Source: Candidatus Hydrogenedentota bacterium
Lineage (GTDB): Bacteria; Hydrogenedentota; Hydrogenedentia; Hydrogenedentales; CAILVY01
Direction: 5' to 3'
Length of the DNA stretch: 40,765 nt
NCBI GenBank assembly: GCA_903837785.1
Contig: CAILVY010000280.1
Location: 1-40,765, forward strand
Position 1 is the first letter of the stretch; each line of letters opens with the position of its first letter. The notes beneath the pieces were generated by a model, which saw only the letters and a program-made list of their open reading frames with translations, was not told the origin of the DNA and did no database searches. Made by a program: the position numbers and the translations under genes. Shown piece after piece: positions 16,299 to 22,854 of the stretch.

Positions 16299-17198
16299 AT
16301 GAAGAGAATCTCCATCGGCACTTGGGCGTATTCCATCGGCCCGTACGCGGACAATCCCGTCCCCTGGGACGAAATCCTCAGCAAGCTGCAGGCGCTCGGC
16401 TTTGACGGGCTCGAACTGGGCGGCTTCGGCGTGCATCCGAATCCGGACATCCTGCCCGGCAAGGACGAGCGCGCGAAATGCCGGCAGGGCGTGGCCGAGG
16501 CCGGCCTCGCCTTCTCGGGACTGGCCGCCAACCTGTGGTCGCAGCAGCTCATCAACACGGAAGACACTACGCCGTACATCAACGAGTTCCGCAAGAACCT
16601 CGAGTTCTGCGTCGACCTCGGCATCCCCGGCATCCGCGTGGACTGCGTGCAGCCGCCGACGATCTTCGAGGAAGTCGACGAGGCAACGGCTCGCAAGCGC
16701 GTCGTCAGCACCTGGAAGCGCTGTGCAGCCGAGGCCGCCGACAAGGGGGTCTACGTCACATGGGAATTCGAGCCGGGCTTCGCCTTTAACAAGCCGTCCG
16801 ACATTCTCCGCATCGTCGATGAAGTGGACGACGACAACTTCGGCGTGCAGTTCGACACCTGCCACGCCCACATGGTTGCCGCCGTCGGCGCGCGCCAGCC
16901 CGGGAAGAAGGAAACCCTGCCCGGCGGCGCCCTTGAATTTGCACAGAAGCTGCGCGGGAAGATCAACCATCTCCACCTCATCGACTCCGACGGCACGCTG
17001 CACGGCGACGAGACCAGCACGCACGCCCCCTTCGGGACCGGCATCCTCAATTTCGACGAGCTGATCCCCGAATTGAACCGCTCCGGCGTCCCCCACGACT
17101 GGTGGACCATCGACCTGTGCTTCTGGCCCGACGCCTGGGTGGTCACCGAAGGCTGCAAGAAGGAAATCGACAAGCTGAACGCCAAGTACGGCGATTGA
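16299..17198 (+). CDS. Sugar phosphate isomerase/epimerase, xylose-isomerase-like TIM barrel
   Basis: A 299-residue AP_endonuc_2-type (PF01261) TIM barrel. Opening 'IGTWAYSIGPYADN' and 'LGFDGLELGGFG' are the first two strands. Metal-binding residues are seen in TWEFEPG (E156/E158), VQFDTCHAH (D186, H189) and INHLHLIDSD (H226), with the closing 'PFGTGILNFDELIPEL'. Such enzymes isomerise or epimerise sugars, keto-sugars or inososes. Two starts compete: 16293 overlaps the previous stop, while 16299 lies eight bases after AGGAAGG and is preferred. It is the middle gene of a three-gene run; the next dehydrogenase starts 60 bases on. Confidence 0.82.
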   Translation: MKRISIGTWAYSIGPYADNPVPWDEILSKLQALGFDGLELGGFGVHPNPDILPGKDERAKCRQGVAEAGLAFSGLAANLWSQQLINTEDTTPYINEFRKNLEFCVDLGIPGIRVDCVQPPTIFEEVDEATARKRVVSTWKRCAAEAADKGVYVTWEFEPGFAFNKPSDILRIVDEVDDDNFGVQFDTCHAHMVAAVGARQPGKKETLPGGALEFAQKLRGKINHLHLIDSDGTLHGDETSTHAPFGTGILNFDELIPELNRSGVPHDWWTIDLCFWPDAWVVTEGCKKEIDKLNAKYGD

Positions 17199-17257
17199 GA
17201 CAACGATTTGATCGACGGCCTCTGGCGAGGCACACGAACTGAGAGGGAGAAACGCAA

Positions 17258-18409
17258 ATGCCCACGAAGAAGTTGAACATCGGGCTCATGGGTTGTGGAT
17301 TCATGGGCCGCACGCATTCGAATGCGTACAATCAGGTCAACAAGTTCTTCAACCTCGAATATCAGCCGGTCCTCAAGGCGGCCTGCGCGCGCAAAGAGGA
17401 CGAGCAGAAGCTCCTGCCCTTTGCCAAGAATTTCGGCTGGGAAAGCACCGAAACCGATTGGCGCAAGATGATCGAGCGCGACGATATCGACGTCATCGAT
17501 ATTGTCAGCCCGAACAACACGCACCACGACATCGCCCTGGCCGCAGCCAAGGCGGGCAAGATGGTTCTGTGCGAGAAGCCGCTGGCCATGAACGGCGCCG
17601 AGGCCCTCGAGATGGTTCAGGCCGTTGAGAAGGCCGGCGTGGCGAACATGACGTGGTTCAACTACCGCCGCGTGCCGGCCATCACGCTGGCCAAGCAGCT
17701 CATCGACGAAGGCCGCCTGGGGCGCATCTTCCACTATCGCGCCAAGTATCTCCAGGACTGGACGATCAGCGCCGACGTGCCGCAGGGCGGCCAAACCCTG
17801 TGGCGCCTGGATGCGGCCGTCGCGGGCAGCGGCGTCACCGGCGACCTGCTCGCGCACTCCATTGACACCGCGGTCTGGCTCATCGGCGGCATCGACACTG
17901 TGAGCGCCATGACGGAAACCTTCATCAAGGAGCGCGCCCTGCAGGACGATCCGAGCCAGCGCAAGCCCGTTCTCATCGACGACGCCTGCGCGTTTCTCGC
18001 CCGCTTCAAGAACGGCGCCTTGGCCACCTTCGAGTCGACGCGCTACGCCCGCGGCCGGAAGAACCAGAACACGTTCGAGATCAACGGCGAGAAGGGATCC
18101 ATCTTCTTCGACCTCGAAGACGCCCATCAGCTTCAGTACTACGACCACGGCGACGATTCGCACGTGCACGGCTGGCGCACGATCCTTGTGACGGATTCCG
18201 ACCACCCCTATATGAAGCAGTGGTGGGTGCCCGGCTGCGTCATCGGCTACGAGCACACGTTCATCAACGCGCTCTCCGATTTCCTGAAGGGACTCGAGAC
18301 TGGTGTGCCGGTCCGGCCCAGCTTCCGGGACGCGCTCGAAACGCAGTGCATCTGCGACGCCGTGCTCAAGTCCGCCAAGACCTGCGCCTGGGAAAAGGTC
18401 AATCTCTAA
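17258..18409 (+). CDS. Gfo/Idh/MocA-family NAD(P)-dependent sugar dehydrogenase
   Basis: A 383-residue two-domain dehydrogenase. The Rossmann fold begins [16 protein letters not shown] (9-24) and the family signature CEKPLAM has the key lysine at 107. The C-terminal alpha/beta domain carries the substrate region with '[17 protein letters not shown]', where the histidine is the likely proton donor. Members oxidise or reduce one hydroxyl of a sugar, inositol or amino sugar. A GAGAGGGAGAA purine run precedes the ATG. The gene ends the operon: a strong terminator follows 16 bases later. Together with the isomerase it could interconvert a keto-sugar. Confidence 0.88.
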   Translation: MPTKKLNIGLMGCGFMGRTHSNAYNQVNKFFNLEYQPVLKAACARKEDEQKLLPFAKNFGWESTETDWRKMIERDDIDVIDIVSPNNTHHDIALAAAKAGKMVLCEKPLAMNGAEALEMVQAVEKAGVANMTWFNYRRVPAITLAKQLIDEGRLGRIFHYRAKYLQDWTISADVPQGGQTLWRLDAAVAGSGVTGDLLAHSIDTAVWLIGGIDTVSAMTETFIKERALQDDPSQRKPVLIDDACAFLARFKNGALATFESTRYARGRKNQNTFEINGEKGSIFFDLEDAHQLQYYDHGDDSHVHGWRTILVTDSDHPYMKQWWVPGCVIGYEHTFINALSDFLKGLETGVPVRPSFRDALETQCICDAVLKSAKTCAWEKVNL

Positions 18410-18425
18410 TCCTCATTGACATGCG

Positions 18426-18472
18426 GAGAGCGTGTTCAGGCGTTGCCGTCCTGAACACGCTCTCGTGTTTTT
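18426..18472 (+). terminator. Strong intrinsic terminator of the sugar operon
   Basis: GAGAGCGTGTTCAGG (18426-18440) pairs perfectly over 15 bases with CCTGAACACGCTCTC (18450-18464), loop CGTTGCCGT, then GTGTTTTT. On the minus strand no T-run follows, so it serves the plus-strand operon. Confidence 0.9.
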
Positions 18473-18485
18473 CCCGTGCGTTGCG

Positions 18486-19583
18486 CTACACGCCTTCCAG
18501 CGGCAGTTTCACCGGCTGCCGGGTCTCGTAGCAGCGCTGTGCCGCGAAGACGATCTCGTGCGTCTTGATCGCGTCTTCGAGGTTGCAGTGCGACTCCGTG
18601 CCGCTCCGGAGGCACTCGACGAAGTGGTCGATCTGCCCCTGGAACGGATGGTGCGACACATCCGCGCTGTCCGGGAGGATCGTCGGAATCTCGATCCAGC
18701 CCTTCTGCCCCGGGAACTTCGTCGACCACACCCGGTTGTCCTTGATTGTTCCCCGGTCGCCAAAGACCTCGATGGGGAACATATACGGCATGACGCAGCC
18801 GTAGTTCACGGAGACCTTGGCCACGACGCCGTTGTCAAAGCGGATCAGGACCATCTCGAGATCGTCGTATTCGAGTGGCGGCGCCGGCCGGAACGAGTTC
18901 GTGTGATAGTTGAACTCGATGTCGCGCCCCTTACGCCAGCCGCCGGCGTACGCGAACACCTCGACGGGCGTCGCCGCTTCGTAGCGGCCTTTCGCCGCGA
19001 ACCACCGGGCCGCGTCCACGGCGTGGCAGCCGCCGGTCAACAATGCGCTGACGCCCTTCTCCTTCGTGCGCGCGTCCTCATAGCCGGTCCACCAGCTCGC
19101 GATATCGTGCTGATAGTCCGTTTCGACGCTGTACAGGTCGCCGAGGGCGCCGTCCGCCACGAGCGCCTTGATCGTCTCAAAGAGCGGATTCCACCGCAGC
19201 ACAAAGCTCACGACAGTTTTCACGCCGGTCTTCGCCACCGCCGCCCGCATCGCCCGCAGCTCGGCCGGGCTGTTCGCAATCGGTTTTTCGATGACAATAT
19301 GCTTGCCCGCTTCCGCGGCCGCGATCGTGTTCTCGGCGTGCAGATGCTGCGGGGTGCACACGCACACGATGTCCACGCCCTCGTGCGCCAGCGCTTTCTC
19401 GTAGTCCGTGTAGAAGGCCACATCCTTCAGGCCGGCGTCATCCGCGCGTTTCTGGCAGCTCGCCAGCTTGCGGCTCGAAATCGCGAGGATCTTCGTGTGC
19501 GGATTCGCCGTGAACGCACGGATGTGTTCGCCCGCAACCCAGCCCGCCCCATGCACCAGCACACCCAACATCTTCTCAGCCAT
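18486..19583 (-). CDS. Second Gfo/Idh/MocA-family dehydrogenase
   Basis: A 365-residue paralogue of the neighbouring dehydrogenase on the opposite strand. The dinucleotide fold starts GVLVHGAGWVAGEHIRAF (7-24), with an alanine-containing variant of the usual GxGxxG. The EKP signature is at 99-101. In the C-terminal domain 'ALLTGGCHAVDAARWF' holds the probable catalytic His. AGGAGGG lies about ten bases before the ATG at 19583. It converges on the sugar operon across the terminator at 18426-18472 and diverges from the secreted glycosidase-like gene, from which it is 162 bases away. Substrate unknown. Confidence 0.87.
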   Translation of the reverse strand: MAEKMLGVLVHGAGWVAGEHIRAFTANPHTKILAISSRKLASCQKRADDAGLKDVAFYTDYEKALAHEGVDIVCVCTPQHLHAENTIAAAEAGKHIVIEKPIANSPAELRAMRAAVAKTGVKTVVSFVLRWNPLFETIKALVADGALGDLYSVETDYQHDIASWWTGYEDARTKEKGVSALLTGGCHAVDAARWFAAKGRYEAATPVEVFAYAGGWRKGRDIEFNYHTNSFRPAPPLEYDDLEMVLIRFDNGVVAKVSVNYGCVMPYMFPIEVFGDRGTIKDNRVWSTKFPGQKGWIEIPTILPDSADVSHHPFQGQIDHFVECLRSGTESHCNLEDAIKTHEIVFAAQRCYETRQPVKLPLEGV

Positions 19584-19745
19584 GCTTCAATCTCCCTCCT
19601 GAAAAGGCTCATCCGCCTGTTGTCTTCGCACCGGCGGTCATTATCGGCCCGCAACGGCGTCCCGTCAACTCGGCCGCGCCCGCACTTGCGCGTGACGTTG
19701 TTTCGGCTTAGACTCGGCCTTGCGGAAAGAGGAGAGACAAATCCG

Positions 19746-21224
19746 ATGAAGGCGCATACTCACATCGTGTGTCTGGCAGTGGTCCTGTTCGCCATGAATC
19801 GCGCATGGCCCGATGCGGTGGATGAAGCGAAGCCACGCGCGTGCATCGACGTTGGCGGAGAGAAACACCTCTTTCTCGACGCGCTCTTCTTCGAGCATTC
19901 GGAGCGGATCACGTTGCAGATGCATCCCGCGCGAAAGACGGACGAGACGGTTCTCGCCCCGGACAAGCCCTGGGAGAACGCGTCGCTCAACTGGTTCTCC
20001 GTGCTCGAAGACGACGGCAAATTCAGGATGTGGTACGAGTGTTATGACGTGGAAGGCTGGCCCACCACGGACGACACTTCGTTCTGCTATGCCGAATCCG
20101 CCGACGGCATCCATTGGAGCAAGCCCAATTTGGGCCTGTATGCCTATCACGGAAGCACGGACAACAACATCCTGTTCCGGCAGATAGGCCCCGCGGGGGT
20201 GCGGTCGCGCGTGCACGGGGCGGGCGTCTTCCTCGATCCCGTCGCCCCCGCCGAAGCGCGCTACAAGGGCGTGTCGCAGGGCATCTTCGAAGGGCTCGGC
20301 GTGCCGCCGCACCGCGTTGCGGGCATGAGCTCCCCCGACGGCCTGCACTGGACCCGCTTTCCGGCGCCCCTCTGCGGCCTTTTTGCGGACAGCCAGTATT
20401 CGGCCTTCTGGGATGCGGATCAAAACGCCTATGTGCTCTATGGCCGCGTGGGGGGGAAGGGTCGCGCCATCGGCCGCGCGCAAAGTGCCGATTTCGTCCA
20501 GTTCGATCCCTTGGCGCTCGTGCTAGAGAAGGAATCGGACCGCGATCTCTACAATCCCGCCGCGATGAAATACGTACAGGCCGCCCGCGCCTATTTCATG
20601 TTTCCCAGCGTGTACAAGCATCAGACGGACACGCTAGACATTCATCTTGCCGTCAGCCGCGACGGCATTCATTGGACCTGGCCCGGCGGCGAAACGCCCT
20701 TCATCCGCCTCGGCGACCCCGGCCGCTTCGACAGCGGCAGCCTCTACATGGGCCAAGGCATCGTCCGGCAGGGCGAAGAACTCTGGCAGTATTTCAGCGG
20801 CGCGCCCCTGAAGCACGAAGAGGCCACGCTCGAACGGCTGACACAGCCGGAGAACCGCCGCCTCTACAGCCGTGTTGTCAGCCGCCTGGACGGCTTTGTT
20901 TCCGCCGATGCCGGTGCGGACGAGGGACGATTCATCACGCCGCCGCTGCGCTTCACGGGAAACACCCTCACTCTGAACGCGGACGTGCGGGAAGGGGGCC
21001 GGTTGCGCGTGGGCCTCGTGGACGAGGCGGGCAATGCCCTTCCCGGTTTCCGCATCGAGGACGCCGTGCCCATCACCGGTAACCATACCCGGGCAATAGT
21101 CCGATGGACAACGCCCGGCGATCTCGCCCGGCACGCCGCGGATCCCGTGCGCATGGCCGTTTCGATGAGCAATGCGAGCCTCTATGCCTTCCAGTTCGAG
21201 TCTCTGCCCCCCGCCGAATCCTAG
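19746..21224 (+). CDS. Secreted glycosidase-like five-bladed-propeller protein
   Basis: A 492-residue exported protein with a short signal peptide (about residues 1-24). Three 'S-x-D-G-(I/L)-H-W' blade motifs occur (SADGIHWSKP, SSPDGLHWTRF, SRDGIHWTWP), with acidic residues placed as in GH32/GH43-type propellers, so it probably binds or cleaves a glycan. No family-specific catalytic triad could be assigned. The last 100 residues form a beta-sandwich-like domain (TPPLRFTGNTLTLNADV...). The frame is open far upstream to 18432, across the terminator and an antisense gene, and that part is rejected; the ATG at 19746 is preceded by GAGGAGA about 12 bases upstream. A tiny helical-peptide gene follows 117 bases later. 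Confidence 0.72.
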   Translation: MKAHTHIVCLAVVLFAMNRAWPDAVDEAKPRACIDVGGEKHLFLDALFFEHSERITLQMHPARKTDETVLAPDKPWENASLNWFSVLEDDGKFRMWYECYDVEGWPTTDDTSFCYAESADGIHWSKPNLGLYAYHGSTDNNILFRQIGPAGVRSRVHGAGVFLDPVAPAEARYKGVSQGIFEGLGVPPHRVAGMSSPDGLHWTRFPAPLCGLFADSQYSAFWDADQNAYVLYGRVGGKGRAIGRAQSADFVQFDPLALVLEKESDRDLYNPAAMKYVQAARAYFMFPSVYKHQTDTLDIHLAVSRDGIHWTWPGGETPFIRLGDPGRFDSGSLYMGQGIVRQGEELWQYFSGAPLKHEEATLERLTQPENRRLYSRVVSRLDGFVSADAGADEGRFITPPLRFTGNTLTLNADVREGGRLRVGLVDEAGNALPGFRIEDAVPITGNHTRAIVRWTTPGDLARHAADPVRMAVSMSNASLYAFQFESLPPAES

Positions 21225-21250
21225 TGTCGTGCTCCGGTCCCGTGTAACGA

Positions 21251-21314
21251 ATTACCCCTTGGCCGGTATCGTTGGATGAGTGTGGCGCGAACGCGCCGGT
21301 GACCGAAGGGTAAT
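21251..21314 (+). promoter_or_regulatory. Structured leader upstream of the 30-codon gene
   Basis: ATTACCC (21251-21257) can pair with GGGTAAT (21308-21314). Inside this arm GGCGC-GAAC-GCGCC makes a compact hairpin. The structure ends about 20 bases before the AAGGAG ribosome site. No convincing -10/-35 boxes are seen, so the small gene may be read through from the glycosidase-like gene or started from an unrecognised promoter. Confidence 0.35.
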
Positions 21315-21341
21315 CCGAAGATCAACAGAAGGAGACGTACT

Positions 21342-21434
21342 ATGGAGTGGTTGGAAAACTTTTGGTCGGACTTTGCGAACTTCTTCACGAACCTGTGGGA
21401 AGAGATCGTTTCGTTCTTCCAGAACATCTTCTAG
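21342..21434 (+). CDS. 30-residue aromatic amphipathic peptide built of 11-residue repeats
   Basis: ATG at 21342, stop TAG at 21432-21434, with AAGGAG six bases before the start. The peptide opens MEWLEN, continues with two matching 11-residue units, FWSDFANFFTN and LWEEIVSFFQN, and ends IF. Ten of 30 residues are Phe or Trp; there are five acidic residues and no Lys, Arg, Cys or Pro. The pattern [FL]W[SE][DE][FI][AV][NS]FF[TQ]N puts the aromatics on one face of a helix and the acidic and amide residues on the other. Hendecad repeats of this type are known from lipid-surface helices such as apolipoproteins and alpha-synuclein. No signal peptide is present. A strong intrinsic terminator follows 65 bases downstream. 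Coding status is inferred from the ribosome site, repeat pattern and terminator; function is unknown. Confidence 0.7.
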   Translation: MEWLENFWSDFANFFTNLWEEIVSFFQNIF

Positions 21435-21498
21435 CACCCCGACGCGGTCGCGGGATACCGCTTCAAATCCCGCCGCAGTCCCCGCTGCGTGTGCTAAC

Positions 21499-21557
21499 AA
21501 CGCCGTCGCCTCCCCGCCTCCCCCTCTCTCTCTCTCGGCGACGGCGTTCCTCTTTTT
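21499..21557 (+). terminator. Intrinsic terminator of the 30-codon gene
   Basis: AACGCCGTCGCC (21499-21510) pairs perfectly with GGCGACGGCGTT (21537-21548), followed by CCTCTTTTT. The 26-base loop is entirely pyrimidine apart from one G and ends in a CT repeat. Confidence 0.85.
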
Positions 21558-21565
21558 CCCCGGCC

Positions 21566-21678
21566 CGCTCTTTAACCACATAGAACTCAAAGAGCGCAAG
21601 AAGACGATCGGCCACAAGAAGCACAAAAGGCGAAGGAAACAGGGAGTTGTTGACAGGATAACAGGATGAACAGGATGG
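21566..21678 (+). repeat. Intergenic repeat element, copy 2
   Basis: Homologous to 5217-5323 over its whole length (AACCACATAGAACTCAAAG shared exactly at the left end). The right end carries three tandem units ACAGGATA, ACAGGATGA, ACAGGATGG (21653-21678), where copy 1 has only a degenerate form. It begins nine bases after the terminator of the small gene. Confidence 0.7.
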
Positions 21679-22023
21679 GAGGGATTTCTTTGCCACAAGG
21701 AACGCATGGAACGTACAGCATCCAGGACTAATGTGCGCGATGTGGGAAGGCAAGCCCTCTTTTCCGCGCTGTGCATCTCTCTGTGCTCTCTGCGCCTTCT
21801 CCGCGTGAGGCAAGATAATCTGGAGCGAAAGACTCTTCCTCACGCAGAGATGGCCGGACCGGCCACAAGAGGCGCAACAGACGCAGAAGTCCTTCGTGAT
21901 CTTCGTGGACTTCGTGGTGGATGTTCTTTGAGAGGTTCCTTCCGTAGCGCGTGTGATGTCCGCAAGCCTCTTGCCGGGGTTCGCAGCGCTATCTGTCCGG
22001 GCGGTCACGCCCGATGCGCGCGG
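21679..22023. repeat. Intergenic mosaic of purine-rich CAC(G/A)(A/C)AG-type repeats on both strands
   Basis: No gene is seen. CTCCGCGTGAGG (about 21800-21811) is an imperfect inverted copy (11 of 12) of CCTCACGCAGAG (about 21838-21849). CTTCGTGAT, CTTCGTGGA and CTTCGTGGT (21892-21918) are three tandem 9-base units. Read on the minus strand these are CACGAAG/CACAGAG-type repeats of the kind often scattered between genes in environmental GC-rich genomes. 'GGCCGGACCGGCC' at 21852-21864 is a further small inverted repeat. Confidence 0.55.
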
Positions 22024-22053
22024 TTGCCTTTTGGATTCCCGCTTCGCTAGACT
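22024..22053 (+). promoter_or_regulatory. Possible promoter of the radical SAM gene
   Basis: TTGCCT (22024-22029), an 18-base spacer and TAGACT (22048-22053), each 4 of 6. The same TAGACT hexamer occurs at 19709-19714, 32 bases before the start at 19746; here it is 34 bases before the start at 22087. Confidence 0.4.
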
Positions 22054-22086
22054 GCGCCGTTCCTTATTCCCGACTGGAGTGGCGTA

Positions 22087-22854
22087 GTGCGTTCGATTGG
22101 CGTGGTCCTACTGCACCCCGGGTGCAACATGACATGCAGTTTCTGCGTGACGGAGAATAACCTCTCCAGCATGCGTTACGGCCAAGCCGTGCATTTGCTC
22201 GAACTGGCGGGTAACCTCGGCATTGACAACCTGGTGCTGGGCGGGGGCGAACCGTTTCTGTGGCCGCCGGGCGTGCTGCGCTTCGCGGAAGAGGCGAAAC
22301 AGCGCGGATTCTTCGTGCAGATTGGAACCAACGGCATTGCACTGCCCGAGGGCTATGCGTCCAGTCCCCATGTGGACCGCTACGTGCTACCCCTGGATGG
22401 CCCTGATGCGGCCAGCCACAACCGCGTCCGTCATGCGGAGGGGGGGCATTTCGACCTGATTCGCGGGCGTATGGCGCAGCTCCGCGAGGCGGCGAAGTCC
22501 ATGACGATCTCGACTGTGGTCACCGCGTGGAACCTTCACCTCTTGCCGGACCTGGCCGCGCTGCTCGCCGACGAGGTGCTCTCGGGCGCCCGGCTTCATG
22601 CGTGGCATCTCTACCGCTTCATTCCCGAGGGCCGGGGCGGCAAGCGCAACGCGGCGCAGCTTTGGGTGGAAGAAGAGGCCTATGACGAGGCCTGTGCGGG
22701 CGTGCGCGACGCGGCACTGGGTTTCACTGTCTTCAAGCGCAAGGACATGCGCCACTCGAAGACAGTGGACTTCTTCTGGCATGAGGGCGAAGCCCTGCGC
22801 CGCGGGAGCCAGGTCTGGGGCGGCAAGGCCGATCCCCAGCCTATTTCTGTGTAG
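22087..22854 (+). CDS. Small radical SAM protein
   Basis: A 255-residue radical SAM enzyme with the cluster motif C13-N-M-T-C17-S-F-C20, the GGGEPF SAM-binding motif, and 'LDGPDAASHN' typical of the MoaA/PqqE/SPASM-related group. No C-terminal SPASM cysteine cluster is present. It starts with GTG at 22087 after TGGAG. The C-terminal quarter is rich in charged residues without known motifs. The reaction cannot be named from sequence. The last 14 bases overlap the end of the convergent TPR gene. The nearest upstream gene is the 30-codon peptide, but a terminator and 650 bases of repeats lie between them. Confidence 0.83.
   Translation: MRSIGVVLLHPGCNMTCSFCVTENNLSSMRYGQAVHLLELAGNLGIDNLVLGGGEPFLWPPGVLRFAEEAKQRGFFVQIGTNGIALPEGYASSPHVDRYVLPLDGPDAASHNRVRHAEGGHFDLIRGRMAQLREAAKSMTISTVVTAWNLHLLPDLAALLADEVLSGARLHAWHLYRFIPEGRGGKRNAAQLWVEEEAYDEACAGVRDAALGFTVFKRKDMRHSKTVDFFWHEGEALRRGSQVWGGKADPQPISV

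Noticed and set aside
18432-19745. N-terminal extension of the secreted glycosidase-like protein
   Set aside because: It would run through a terminator and the whole antisense Gfo/Idh gene, and would hide the signal peptide found at 19746.
21342-22854. The 30-residue peptide and the radical SAM enzyme as a RiPP precursor/maturase pair
   Set aside because: A strong terminator and about 650 bases of repeats separate them, the peptide has no Cys and no leader/core layout, and the enzyme lacks a SPASM or precursor-recognition domain that I can see. It remains possible but unsupported.
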